Assembly: GCA_030280995.1 (NCBI GenBank)
Contig: JASXTE010000036.1
Coordinates: forward strand, 168,404 to 232,403
Source of the DNA: Hemileia vastatrix
Lineage: Eukaryota > Basidiomycota > Pucciniomycetes > Pucciniales > Zaghouaniaceae
Direction of reading: 5' to 3'
DNA: 64,000 nt
Under the pieces are notes generated by a model. It had not been told where the DNA came from, did not search any database, and saw nothing but the letters and a program-made list of their open reading frames with translations. Shown in pieces: positions 1 through 11,800 of the stretch; position 1 is the stretch's first letter, and each line of letters begins with the position of its first letter. A program made the translations under genes and the position numbers.

Positions 1-230
1 AAACTTTTAAACTACCAACATGCGCACAATGTATAATTAAATGACAAGTGTTAATTGCTGTTTACAGTCGAATAAATTGACCACGTCAAAAAGTAAATGT
101 TGGACTCTTCAAAGTTTCTCGTCTTTTTCTTGTACAAGTGTCAACATTTTCTATAACCTAAAGGCTTTTGCTAGTTACTTGAAGTGTTTTCAAGTGTTTT
201 CAAGTGTTTCATGTGACTCTTTGATCTTAC

Positions 231-1408
231 CTCCATTTGGTTCGTCGATTTTGAAACCAAGTTTTAACTTGAGCATCGGTCATTTTTAATCCTTTGGCAA
301 GTGTTGCTCTTTCCGCTGAAGCAAGATACTTTTGCTTTTGAAAGCGTTTTTCGAGTTCAGCAATTTGTCCACGAGTAAAAGATGTTCGCGGTTTCTTTCT
401 CTTTGGTGGAGTTCGATTTTGATATGGATGTCCAATTCGTCGAGGAGGCAAAGGAGGCAAACCAGGAGGAAAACCGACTCCACCGTACATTGCAGCGTAC
501 ATCATTGAATTAGCTGTCATACCTGGAGGAAAGAGATGACCAGATGTAGACGAATTGCCAAGTGAAGTCGGTAAGTTGGCAAAGAGTGATGTTGATGTTG
601 GCGATTGATGCATGTGACCATTGGAATTTATCCCACTAACACGTGAAGGCGACAAAGGACTTCTTAAGTCAGAATCATCACCATGATTGGAATGACTGTC
701 TGATGCAATGTCAGTTCGAGAACCGTGACTGCCTGGTCGAGGAGACAAATCATTGTGATCATTGGTGTCATCATCAGAACCTGAATCAACTATTGGTGAA
801 CATGAGTCAGTTTGTCGATTAATTTGATGATCAAGGTGATTATTGTTGACATTGTTGTGAGTAGAATTAACTCTACTTCCATCGACATGATGATGATTTA
901 GATGAGCAGATGGTTCAGATCGCGAAAGAAGTGCATCAATACAAAATGATGCTTTATTAGTACTTTTAGAAACATTATTACTGTTGTTAATATTATTGTT
1001 GTTGTTGGTATTATTGTTATTATTGGTAGTGGTTGAAGAGCTGCTGGTATTATTACTTTGATTGTTGTTGTTGTTGTTGTTACAACTAGCAGATGAAGTT
1101 CGATGTGAATGATGATGTAAATTAGTTGATGGTGAAGCCGGTGATGCAGGTGATGCTGGAGAAACGGGAGAATCTCCGGATCCCATTTTAGTTGGTGTCA
1201 AGGGTGAGGTAAATACAGCAGCAGCAAAGTAGTTGAAGTTTAGTGTTGAAATAGTGGCAGAAAATGTGGTGGGTGTAGCAGATGAACCTGATGAATTAGT
1301 CACTGATGGTGATGATGAAGATGACAAGTGATGTACAGTTGTCGTTGAAGATGTTACTATCGCTTGTGTGAGAGTTGGTGTGGTGACGGTGAGCAGTTCA
1401 AATGGAAA
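231..1408 (-). CDS. C15: TLX/C15-type homeobox transcription factor, partial (3' end off window)
   Basis: This is a homeodomain transcription factor of the TLX/clawless (C15) family, which acts in the nucleus in appendage and neuronal patterning. The exon encodes a Ser/Asn/His-rich N-terminus with several Asn runs, an Eh1-like repressor motif FCIDALL, the TLX-type lead-in HPYQNRTPP, and a homeodomain containing [16 protein letters not shown] and [11 protein letters not shown]. Threonine at homeodomain position 47 (before WFQN) is diagnostic for TLX. The exon ends inside the codon for Arg57 at a consensus donor (GTAAGA, 225-230), so the rest of the homeodomain and the tail lie beyond position 1. 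The left 230 bases are intron and show no continuation. The 5' end is uncertain: the frame is open up to an acceptor-like site at 1409-1410, and the only in-frame ATG is at 1184-1186, so either translation starts there or an unseen upstream exon supplies the start. The family call is firm; the N-terminal boundary is not. Confidence 0.9.
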
Positions 1409-2885
1409 CTGAAGAACAAGTCAGTCAGATTGTTTGGAGGAGGCAAATGCGTGAGTTGGTAAATGGTACAAGGACCGCCCGTTTCGATGATTGGATTGTG
1501 AGTTGCAAGCGAGAGGCGGTTCTTGGTGCCAATGGACAGACTCAACGAGAGAAAAGGAGAGTCGAATAGAAAGAGAAGAGAGAGAGAAAAAGAGAGAAAG
1601 AAGAAGAAAAACAACAAGAGAAAGAGAGAATGGGCACCATTCGTCCATACATTCACAAGACAAGGAAGGATGGTCAAGACACGACTGAGACTGGACAGGA
1701 GCCAGTGAATTTGCAACAAAAGCTCAAAGTCCACTTAAAGTTGAGAAAGAGAAAGAGAAAAAGAAAACATAGAACATGAAAGAAATACAAAGTAAAACAT
1801 TCAATTACTCAACAACAACATTGATCTGTCTTATTATTTCTTTTGTTGGAGAAGCAAATGTACCAACTTTTTACCTGTGTTTTCCTTGATGGACACTTTT
1901 TGGCCTCTTTGTGGCCCTTTTACCCCTCGCTCGGGTAAACGATAATTGTGGTAAGTGCAGTGGATACTCGCACATGATTTAGTCACAAAACAGGATACAT
2001 TTTACTCTCTCTCTCTCTCTTTCACACACAGACAAACTGATACAAAGTCACTCACTTGGTCTTTTCGTGGGCATTTGTTGTCAAAGACGTTGAGAAAAAG
2101 AAGAGGGAGGATTTGAAACCATAATCAGTGGTACGAATGAAACCCCAAATCAACCTTAAGGTAACATTTTTCCATTTGCCATTTAGTGTCTGCCTTGTAC
2201 TTCAATTACACTGGTCCTTGTAATGAGAGTTCACTTTTTTTTCTTCCTTTTCGCCAGGTCTTCATGTTCCGTGTGATTGAATGTGCAAGTAAAGTCGATT
2301 CAGTTTTCGTGTTTTTTTTATCTTTCTTCTTCTTCTCTTATTCTGTTTTTTTTCTCTCTTATTTTCTTCTTTTCCCTCATTCCCATTCAAATGTTGGGTG
2401 TGGATGGTTGGACTGAATTTGTTTGACCATTACACCAGTTACAATTTTACCCTGTGCTTCTTTGCTTTTCTGCTTTTGCTCGCCTTCGCCGATGGTGGAA
2501 AGTGGTAAAGTATCATGTACACACAATTTCATATGATAAACGAACACGTTATTAAACTTTCAAGTGAATCTGCTCAGATTATCATGTATTCATATAGGTT
2601 TATTCGGGTAAAAAAACTTTATGTCCATTCATCATTGCACCTCACTTACAGTCACAGAGTGACACACAGTCCATCAAGTTAAAGTCAATTAGTCGTTGCA
2701 TCATTAATTGAAAGTCTAATTTTCACGTGGAGGAGAGATTTGATCGAATAATATTTTGTCCAGAACATTTTCATTGTTTTTACTCGTTGTCATTATAAAT
2801 TATAATGATAAGGGTGCCATTGTTGAGGTTGATGATAACACCAAGGTGAGAAAATGTTTCATAAGCGATGATTGGTTCGAGTGAT

Positions 2886-2946
2886 GAAAGAGAAAAGGGG
2901 GAAAGAAGAAAAGAAGAAAAAAAGAAAAAAAGAAAGAAGAAAAAAG
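2886..2946. repeat. Pure purine tract (61 nt)
   Basis: Uninterrupted A/G run on the plus strand in the spacer upstream of C15. Long homopurine tracts like this can form triplex DNA and recur through the left two thirds of the window. Confidence 0.9.
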
Positions 2947-5900
2947 CAAGAGAATAAAAGAGGAGCAGAAAAAAGAAAAAGAGTCAATTCAAGTATACAG
3001 GATAACATTTACCAGGTGTATTGTGTGCAACCTCTTGTAACCTTTGAGGGTTTGAGGATTTGAAGCAAGTAAATGCTTGTTAGAGAGAGAGAAAGAAGGA
3101 GAATAAATAGAATAGAAGAAGAAAGAACTTGCTTCAGTGTAAACTTATGGCAGCTGGTGAGTTGTTCATCATTCTCGCTCTTCAAACCTTTTTGGCTGGG
3201 CCAACATGGTTTCAACTCCGCCTCATTTTTCAGAGCAACGAGGACCAGGTCACGATTTGGTGTGTGAGTCAAGTCCTATCTTCATCCTCGGCCAAAATCA
3301 CAGGTGAAGAGAGCAGAGTACTTTTCCTCTTTTCCTCTTTTCTTCTTCTTTTCTTCTTCTCTTTGTCCATTAAATCCTATACCATTGAAATAAGCAAAGC
3401 AACGTCCGCCATTTAACTTTGGGTGTTTCACCTGCAAGTTCTGTATTAATTTTTTCTCTCAGCCATCGGGCAAAACTGACCGTCTTGTGCGTCAGAATGT
3501 ACTTGAATCAGTTGTATCAAATGATTCTCGCCCAGGTAAATCAATCCTCCTCAAGTCGTCTTTGCTTGATGGTGACGCATCACGAATGATAATTCATCAC
3601 TGGTTAAATTTTTATTTAATCATTTTTCACCACATTTACAAGTTATTACTTTTACCCGCACTTTTGTACCCTTTATCTGTACACTTTGTTCATTTTGTTT
3701 GATTTGTTTGATTTGTTTGAAGATCGCCTTTTCAATCGCACATGAAGTTGAGTTGAGGCGTCTGCATGAAAGTTACTCGAGTGATGATTAAATCAATTGA
3801 CGGACTGAGTAAATCTTTTTGTCTGTTTTTATTATCATGCCAGACATTAGACAAATGGTACATTCATTTAATGATCACTCGGCCATTGACAGTGGGCTCA
3901 ACTGTGACGGAGAAAATTGATTCTCTCGTAAACAAAGTCTCTTTCTGTCTTTCTGTATTTTTTTCTCTTTTTCTCTTTTTGCCTTTTTCTCTTTCTCTTC
4001 AATTGAGGTGATGAAGTCAGGCAGACCTTTTCAAGTGCAACAAATGGCTTGTACTTTAATGATACAGGAAATGATGGTACTTAGTCCTCTTGACTCCCCT
4101 GACTGTCATTGTGAATGCTCAAACCTTCAGCGATAAGTGTACAACAGGCACTAACTTGTCACTTGTGCCTGTCAGTAAGTGTAAAACATCCACAGTAAAC
4201 TTCTTTCAAGCACATTATGTATCAACAGACTAAATATTTGCCTCTCTTCCTATGGGAAGTGAGGTATTGTTGTATCTGTTTTTTCTTTCTTTCTCCGAAT
4301 CTGTCCCCACACAAAAAAAGAACCTTTAAATTGACACACAAAAAACCATCTTACTGTGAGATTTTCATTGATGACATCCGCTTGAAATGCGTAAATCAAT
4401 TTAATCGACTCAACAGAACATGAATTTCTCTTTGAAAATTCACCATGATGTATTTTCAATCGAGTGTGATCCTGTGAACAGAAAGATTATCCTCAAGCGA
4501 GTGACTAATGACACCGAGTAGAAAGCATCAGATGAAAAAATAAAAAAGTACCCAGAACATTATCAGCATTTGAAAAAAGAATAAAAGTGAATGATAATGA
4601 GATGAAGTTAAGTGTATTCATATTTTTTTCAAATTCATTTGGTCGATGATTCTTAAGATGTCTGAATTTCACGGCAGACATGATGCTTTGGTAAAATCGT
4701 TCAAGTTTATTTTTTCATTTTTATTTGTTCAGGAAAAACAGACTACTCAAAAGCACTGGTAAAGGTGGTGAGATGATTTAAAAGTTGCAAAGTTCATTGT
4801 TTTGTGGAATGGTAATTTTAAACCCTGTCATTTAGGGTGATTTGGTGGGATATCCACTTAATACTGAGGAGAAAGCGCGATGAAAGGCCAAAATTTGATG
4901 CGGCCAAAATATGACGATGCCATTTGCGGCTTGAAACAAATGCACGAATTGTGACCATGGATGACCCCTGAAAGTGACTTGCAAGTCAATAATCAAAAGG
5001 AGAAAAAGTTTTGCTCCTTCCAATGTAGTCACTTTGTAGTTTTTGTATTTTGTAGTTTGCAGTTTGACTGACTCTCTCGGCAGGTGATTAAATTTTAGTG
5101 GCCATTTTGTTCAGTTATTAAAACAAGTCGAGTCAATTTGGCAAAATGTAGAAAGAGCAATTGGATGTTACTTAATATGTTACCCAAGTTAATATAATTA
5201 ACTTGGTGCCAGTGATCTTGAGATCACGGCAAATTCAACTTATTCAACTTATCCAACTTAACATATCGCCCGAAGCAAGGACACCAGAAGCATTCAAAGT
5301 GGCAATCATCTTCTCCATCGTTTCTTTCCTTGTGATGGAAATGATTGCCATCAATGATATTCCCCTCTTTTCTCTTTCTTCTTTCTCTGTTATCCTCTTC
5401 TTTCTCTAGTTCATTTCAAGCTCTCAGTTTAATTCGACAGTCGCACTTGACGCTGACGGACTGATCGATTGAAATGGTAATTCAAAACTCAAAAGTCAGT
5501 TGAATATAAAAAAGGGACAAAGTAAACGATTTCCCTCGGAACAAGGAGTAGTCAAGTTGGCAATTTCAATTGCAATTGTAATTACAATTCAACAACTTGA
5601 ACAACAGCAAGAATAGAAACAACTAAAACAACTAATACAACTAAAAGAACAACAAGAACAACTACAACTACAACAACAACAAGTATCATCTTCAGGTGTA
5701 TACACTGACTCATCAGTGGCACAAAGAACAAGATCAGGTTGCAGCCAAGAGCACGGGAGCAATTTGAGAGCCAGTCAAGCGACAGTGCAAAATGAAAAGT
5801 AAAAAGCTTTGAAGAAAAACAAGGAGAAGCTAAGTTAAAGCGAAGAAAGTAATATTGTGATTAAAACAACAACCAAGCTCTTTAAATAATAGTTTAAATC

Positions 5901-7556
5901 GTCGAGTGTTGTTAATGAGTCAAGTTACAACAGTCATTGAGCTAAGGCATCAATCACTAAATAACTCTGTACTCTGCGGCAAACATTAAATTGACTACTT
6001 GTGAAGTAATCCCATCAGAAAGAACCAATGAGGACACAGAGTACAAAAGTCCGAGTGAGGATGAAAAAAACACTCCTAAGTTAAATTATTAATTACACAT
6101 TACATCTCACCGAGGGCAAAAGATGAACATGAATTTAGTTGAAAAGCTGAATCATTAAAAGTCGTTAACAAAGAAAAGTTATCAAAGTAATGAGTTAAAT
6201 AGAATCACTTAGAATTCCTGACAGAAATTTGGTAAAAGAGATTTCGGCAACAGTCAATTCGTCAAGTTGAAAAGTGGTGAAACACTCGAACAGTAAAAGA
6301 GTAAAACAGTTGAATGGCGAAATTGTAAAGTGGTGCAACAGTGAGAACAGTGAAAATGGTTAAAAAGTTAAAAAGGTTAAAATAGTGAGAACATTGAACA
6401 GATACAACAAGTAAAGAGCGAATGAGCGAAGAGTCGAAGAGGGGATCAAAGACCCAAAAAGTGACTGATGGTCATGAAAAACAAATTAATCACATGATAT
6501 GCAAACTAAATGGCCACGGATTACCTAGAGGTAAGTGAACAAATTCGCTAATGGATATCCAAGTGTCCTATCGAGAAGGAGCGAATAAAAGAGAGAAGAA
6601 AAAAAGATAAAAGAGTGAAGACTGACAAGGATGCTTGAGAGGGAAGTTGGTTGTTGAAAAAGAAGGAGAAAAAGTATAAAAATGACATGTTTGGCCAACC
6701 GAGCATCCAAAAATTCGGTTATACGGAAATCATGACAAGGTCAAGTTGTAAGAACAAACTGACCTTATCAAATATTAAAATGATGAAAAAGGTTAAATAC
6801 ATATAAGTTAAAAATGAGTCACTCTCTTTATTTGTGTCTCTTTCTTTCTGTCTCTTCTTATCTATATTCACATAATATTAAGCGAGTTTAAATTACATTC
6901 TTCAAGTATAATTGAGGATGTGACTGAACAACCGACAAAGTGCATTTTATTTCACACAAGTTCAAGTAGAACACTTGAGAGCTCATTTAGCCACGAATGG
7001 ACGATGAAAATGGTAATCGGTGAGTCATTGAAATAACATTGAGCATACGTGATCAATTAAATTGAACTCCATGTAAATTCAAGAGGCAAAGAAAGGTAAA
7101 CGAAAAGTAAGATCTATAAAAGAGTCTCACAAGGTAACAAAGTGTCTTTGAAAAGAGTCAAATTGACTATTGATAGGGAATTCAAATGCATAACTACAAA
7201 CTTTGGAATTCACAATGTGCAATTTGCAATTAGCAATTATGCAGACAATTGGTTCTGCCATCCGACTAACAAGAAACGAATAAAAAGAAAAGCAGACAAT
7301 TGCTTCGGCGAGAAAAAACACTCTGACCACTTGACTATGCAATTGCATGAAAGATGAAATGAGATGTGTCTAAAGTAAAAAATAAAAAAATGGATACCTA
7401 ATGACCATCATTTGACTATTCACAATTTAAATGCAAGGTTGAGTACATCATGAAATTTTGGTTGTTGCTTCACAAGTGATCACAATCACTGCATTCATGC
7501 TAAGTTGGTCATTTGCATGGACATGCCTTGATAGAGGATTATTGCCAACGCAGAGA

Positions 7557-7619
7557 GAACAGTCTGAACAGTCTGAACAGATTCAACAGATTCAACAGAC
7601 TCAACAGACACAACATACA
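7557..7619. repeat. Tandem array of a 9 bp unit (about 7 copies)
   Basis: Degenerate copies of GAACAGTCT, drifting to CAACAGATT and CAACAGACA, repeat with strict 9 bp spacing. An open frame runs through it, translating as a Glu/Gln-rich repeat, but it has no homology that I recognise. Confidence 0.85.
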
Positions 7620-7787
7620 TGGAATCGGCAAATGGTAAGATGCCCGACTCTTCAAAGGTAGACTGACAAAAGGGAGAAAAAAGGAAAATAGGAAAAATAA
7701 AAAGCCTTAAAGATGAGAAGGATGGATCAGTGCATCTTTCTTCATCGTCCCATCGTTGTTAAATCACGTGCATCAGGAGCCAAGGAA

Positions 7788-7841
7788 GATGAGGTGGATG
7801 AGGTGGTTCAGGTGGTTCAGGTGGTTCAGGTGGACCAGGTA
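7788..7841. repeat. Tandem array of a 9 bp unit (6 copies)
   Basis: GATGAGGTG twice, then GTTCAGGTG three times, then a diverged copy. It has the same 9 bp period as the array 170 bp upstream but an unrelated unit. Confidence 0.85.
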
Positions 7842-8746
7842 CTTGCCTCCTCTTAATGGCCATCTCATTTGACTCATATCAATGTCCAAAAATCGTTTTG
7901 AATGTCTAAACCTTGTAATATTTGACTGTATGCAAAACGAGTCACAACAAGTCATACAGTGTATCCAAATGGCGGTGTGAATGTCTGGCCCATTTAACTT
8001 GGCCCTTTTCACTTTAATGTTGAGTTGAGCAGTGTTTTGTCTCCTTCTTCTTCATGTCCATTGCAACTTTACAAGAAGAAAATTTTAAAATAATAATTTA
8101 CATACAGTCGTTGAGGTAAAAAAAGAGGCTTGACTAACACATTACCACAAGTTAGTCTGTTGTATCGTTGAGGGCTTGAAAGTGCTCAACATTCAGCAGT
8201 CAGCATTGAACATTCAACATTTACCATTTACCATTGACCATCGACCATTGAACATTCAACTTGTCCACTTGAGAACAATTTGGTGATATTTAGTTGTACC
8301 TTTGCAGGGCCGCAAGGAACAAAATACAATTGTAATGTAGAGTGTCTTCCTGGTGATTGCAGATGCAGCACAGACAAAAAGGGCAAAAAATGGTCCAAGA
8401 CACAGCAATTGACTGTTGACTGTGTGACTGTTGATGATGATGATGACCAGGTGATTGGTAAGTTTGACTGGAAGAAGTCTGTCTTTCTCCAATTGCATTC
8501 ACTTGCATTGGCTTTCATTCTCCTGTGTAAACCAGCAAATCGGCCAAAAGGAAGGGCGTAATGAGGGACTCTATATGCCACTTTTACCCTAAACCCCGGT
8601 TAATGGTCGCAATTAGGATATTTTTTAGACTTTTTAGACTTCTTCCCACTCTTTCTCTTGTTCTTTGAGTTCTTTTAGTTCTTTCTCTTGTTCTTCCCTC
8701 TTTACTTTCTTTTTACTCTAAACTCTGTCTCTTTTTACTCTTGTTA

Positions 8747-8804
8747 CTCTTTTCCTCTTTTTTTTTCTTTCTTCTTTTCTTCTTCTTTCCTTCTTCTTCC
8801 TTTC
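8747..8804. repeat. Pure pyrimidine tract (58 nt)
   Basis: Uninterrupted C/T run on the plus strand made of TTC and TTTC units. No gene is evident on either side. Confidence 0.9.
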
Positions 8805-11800
8805 GTCGGCAAAACGGTCAACATGATGACTCTTCAAAGTCACTCAAATCACTTGACTTTGCAACTTTGCAACTTTGGACCAGTTTAACTGACGCCGGTC
8901 AAAAGGTTAGGCCAGCCGCCATGGACGCCGACGCCGACAAATGACCTTTAAACTTTTTTTTTAAAAATAATTTTGTACAAATTGACAATGCCAAACTCGC
9001 CCAAACTCACCCAAAATGTAGACTTGTTTGAGCTAAATTAACTCAAAAGTACCACCATTGTCATTGGTGGAAGGATATTTTGTTTTTCCCTTTGTTGCCA
9101 CTTGATTCACAAAAGACTCACACAAATTTGGTTAACGTGCCCTCAGGACCTATTATTAACACTTTGTTTGTGTGGCCAAGTGAATAAATGTCCATGTCTG
9201 AGTTTGTGAGTTTGTGAGTTTGTGAGTTGTCTTTCTTCTTTCATTCTTCTTTCATTCTTCTTCCTTGTCGTATTTTCTTTATGTTATTTCTTTTTCTCCA
9301 TTTTATTTTCTCCTTTTTATCTTTTCGTCTTCCTTTCACTTTGACTGTTAATACAACTGCTGACTCTCTGACTCTCATTCTCGTCTCCCTGTCAAGTGTG
9401 TGTTCTTAATTGATCACCTGTCTGTCCGATTTAATGTTTCCGTTTTAACACAAAACACTCAAGTAAATCAGCACTATTAACATCTTTTCAGCGCAAATGA
9501 TGTCAGTTTTGACTTTTTCTTCAACTTTTCTTCTTTCCTAGCTCATGTACTCACTTATGAAACTTGTTTGAGTATTCAGCGTCAACAAGGTTACCATTTC
9601 TTTCTGTTGCTTTTTAATTTTACTTTTACATTTTTTTCATTGCTGATCTAAATTCTAATGGTCTTTTTAATCACATTTAATTGCCGGATGAAATTAATTA
9701 TATACTCGTTTTATATGACATTGATTTCATCATTTTTATTTTTTTTCCTTTAACTTCTTCAATTGCTCATTGATCGAATGACGGACAAAACGATGAAAGA
9801 AGAAGATCAAAAGCATTTGAAACATTTGTGAACCATTCAAAAGATTGAAGAGACAAACTAATGTTTCATCAATTTACCTGACGGCCTAATCACATGTCAA
9901 ATGAGTGGTCCTATTTAAATGACCAGCAGATAGACATTGAAAAACATGTACGTACTTACCATGAGAGTGGATAATCAATCCAGTTATGCTGTACAATTAA
10001 TTACATCAAATGGAACGATTAGTTTCATCGAGCTATTCGAAAAGCTATTCGTTCGATTTGAATGGCTTGTGACATGCAGGTAACAATGTGTCTAAGGTCG
10101 GATTGAGATCATCTTGAGAAAAAGTGACTAATGATTGATTTGATTAAATCAAATTGCAGCAGCAGCAGCGTATCTCCATCTCTTCTCTTTCAGGTCGTTT
10201 CATTTAACTTGTCTTTTTTAAATTGATGTAACTTAATGACTGAATTACACTAGTAGGTTGTTTCATGTGAACGAGGATAAATGTTTTTCCAATGAAATGT
10301 TTAAATAGTAAGTCGAGTAAATGATAAGTGTGCAAGTCGACTTCCAAGATGATCCAGTAAAATGTCAAAGAGTTGGTCAAGGTAGTTTAAAATTAGTTTA
10401 AAATTTGCAGATGAAAGGCAATTCAGGTGAATTCAAAAAGATTTACCCTGACTCATTTGACTGTATTTTGTCATTTTGCCGTTTTGTTATTTTCAATGAG
10501 AATTAATGAATGTTGAGTGTACAAGGTATCAATTTGATTGAATAAATGACTTGGTGGTTCGTGTTAATGAATTTGCCTGTTATACTTGACAAAGATAGAA
10601 GATACAGATGAAAAGGATGCAGGATGATGTTGTACAGTCGACTGGAATAAAAGTTGACTACTGTATGTTCGATAAAAGTGTGAAATGAGCACTTAAGCAA
10701 ATTGAGTGGCATAAGAGTAAGTAATCTAATTACTGATGGATTTTTATTGTTGGCAAAAGCCAGTGCCTGTTTCACTTAGTGAATGTCCAAGTTTATCTTT
10801 GACCATGTCCTGCTCTTGCGGGCGAGAGAGGAGTGACGCTAATTGTGACTAATATTGGCCAAGTCAAACAGATGGTTCGCTGGTGGTTCAACCTTTGAGC
10901 AAGTTCACCAATTCGCCATTTCACCATTTCACCATTTCACCATTTCACCATAACAGGGCCACTTGAGCTCAGTTCTAGAGTCAAGTAAATTCAATGTTCC
11001 TCGAGTACGGACTCATTTAACCACTCGGGACTCATTAAATGTCCCCGAATGTTGTTTCCTCTCTTCTTTCCTTGTCTCTGTTTCTTTTTGCCTTTTTGCC
11101 TTTGCCTTTACTCGTGCCTTTTTCTCCGTTTCCTCTCTCCGCTCTTCGCCCATTTTATGTAGTGAGTCACATGAGTGTCTCGTGTCAACGCCACTTTGGT
11201 CCTTCCGAAAACACACTCGCCCAAACTCAAACGAAAACACTTGGTGTCAAGGTTGACCGGTCATTCATCGCAACTCCAAGTGCAAAAGTTAACTTTGACT
11301 GCCAGGTGCGGTCACGCCGTTTTATTTGATAAGTGAACTAACTGTCGATTACTTTTTCCTGACCGGATTACTCTTACAAAATGTACTCATGGTACTTTTT
11401 TTCAAGGTAATGTCAACAGACAAGAATAAAGCAAAAGGGCAAAAATTAAAGGGTATTGAAATTATTTAGTAGGTAAAAATGGTCATAATGACGATGATTT
11501 GGTGTAATTTATCAAATTGACTGATACGTGAGTAATATTGGAAGCACAAGGGGAGAAAGATTGAACGTAAAGGACAAGTAGTATAAGGAGAGAATTCAAT
11601 TGCAAGTGAGAAGCAAATGGGAAGAAAGAGAAAGAGAAAGGAAGGAGAAGAGAAAAAAAAATAACAAAATAAAGAGACAAAGAGAAGAGAAATAAAGTAA
11701 AACATCCGGCGAATTGGTGAGGGCAATATTATTTGAGTGTTCGGTCGTAATGTTGATGACAACTGGCCAGTGAGTTCAATTTTCTTATTTGATATAAACA

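Noticed and set aside
1357..1734. Overlapping Leu/Phe/Ser-rich and Lys/Arg/Glu-rich open frames on both strands
   Set aside because: They translate a GA/CT-rich tract; no ATG context, no domain, and both strands are open only because such tracts lack stop codons. The same applies to many frames across 1-46 kb.
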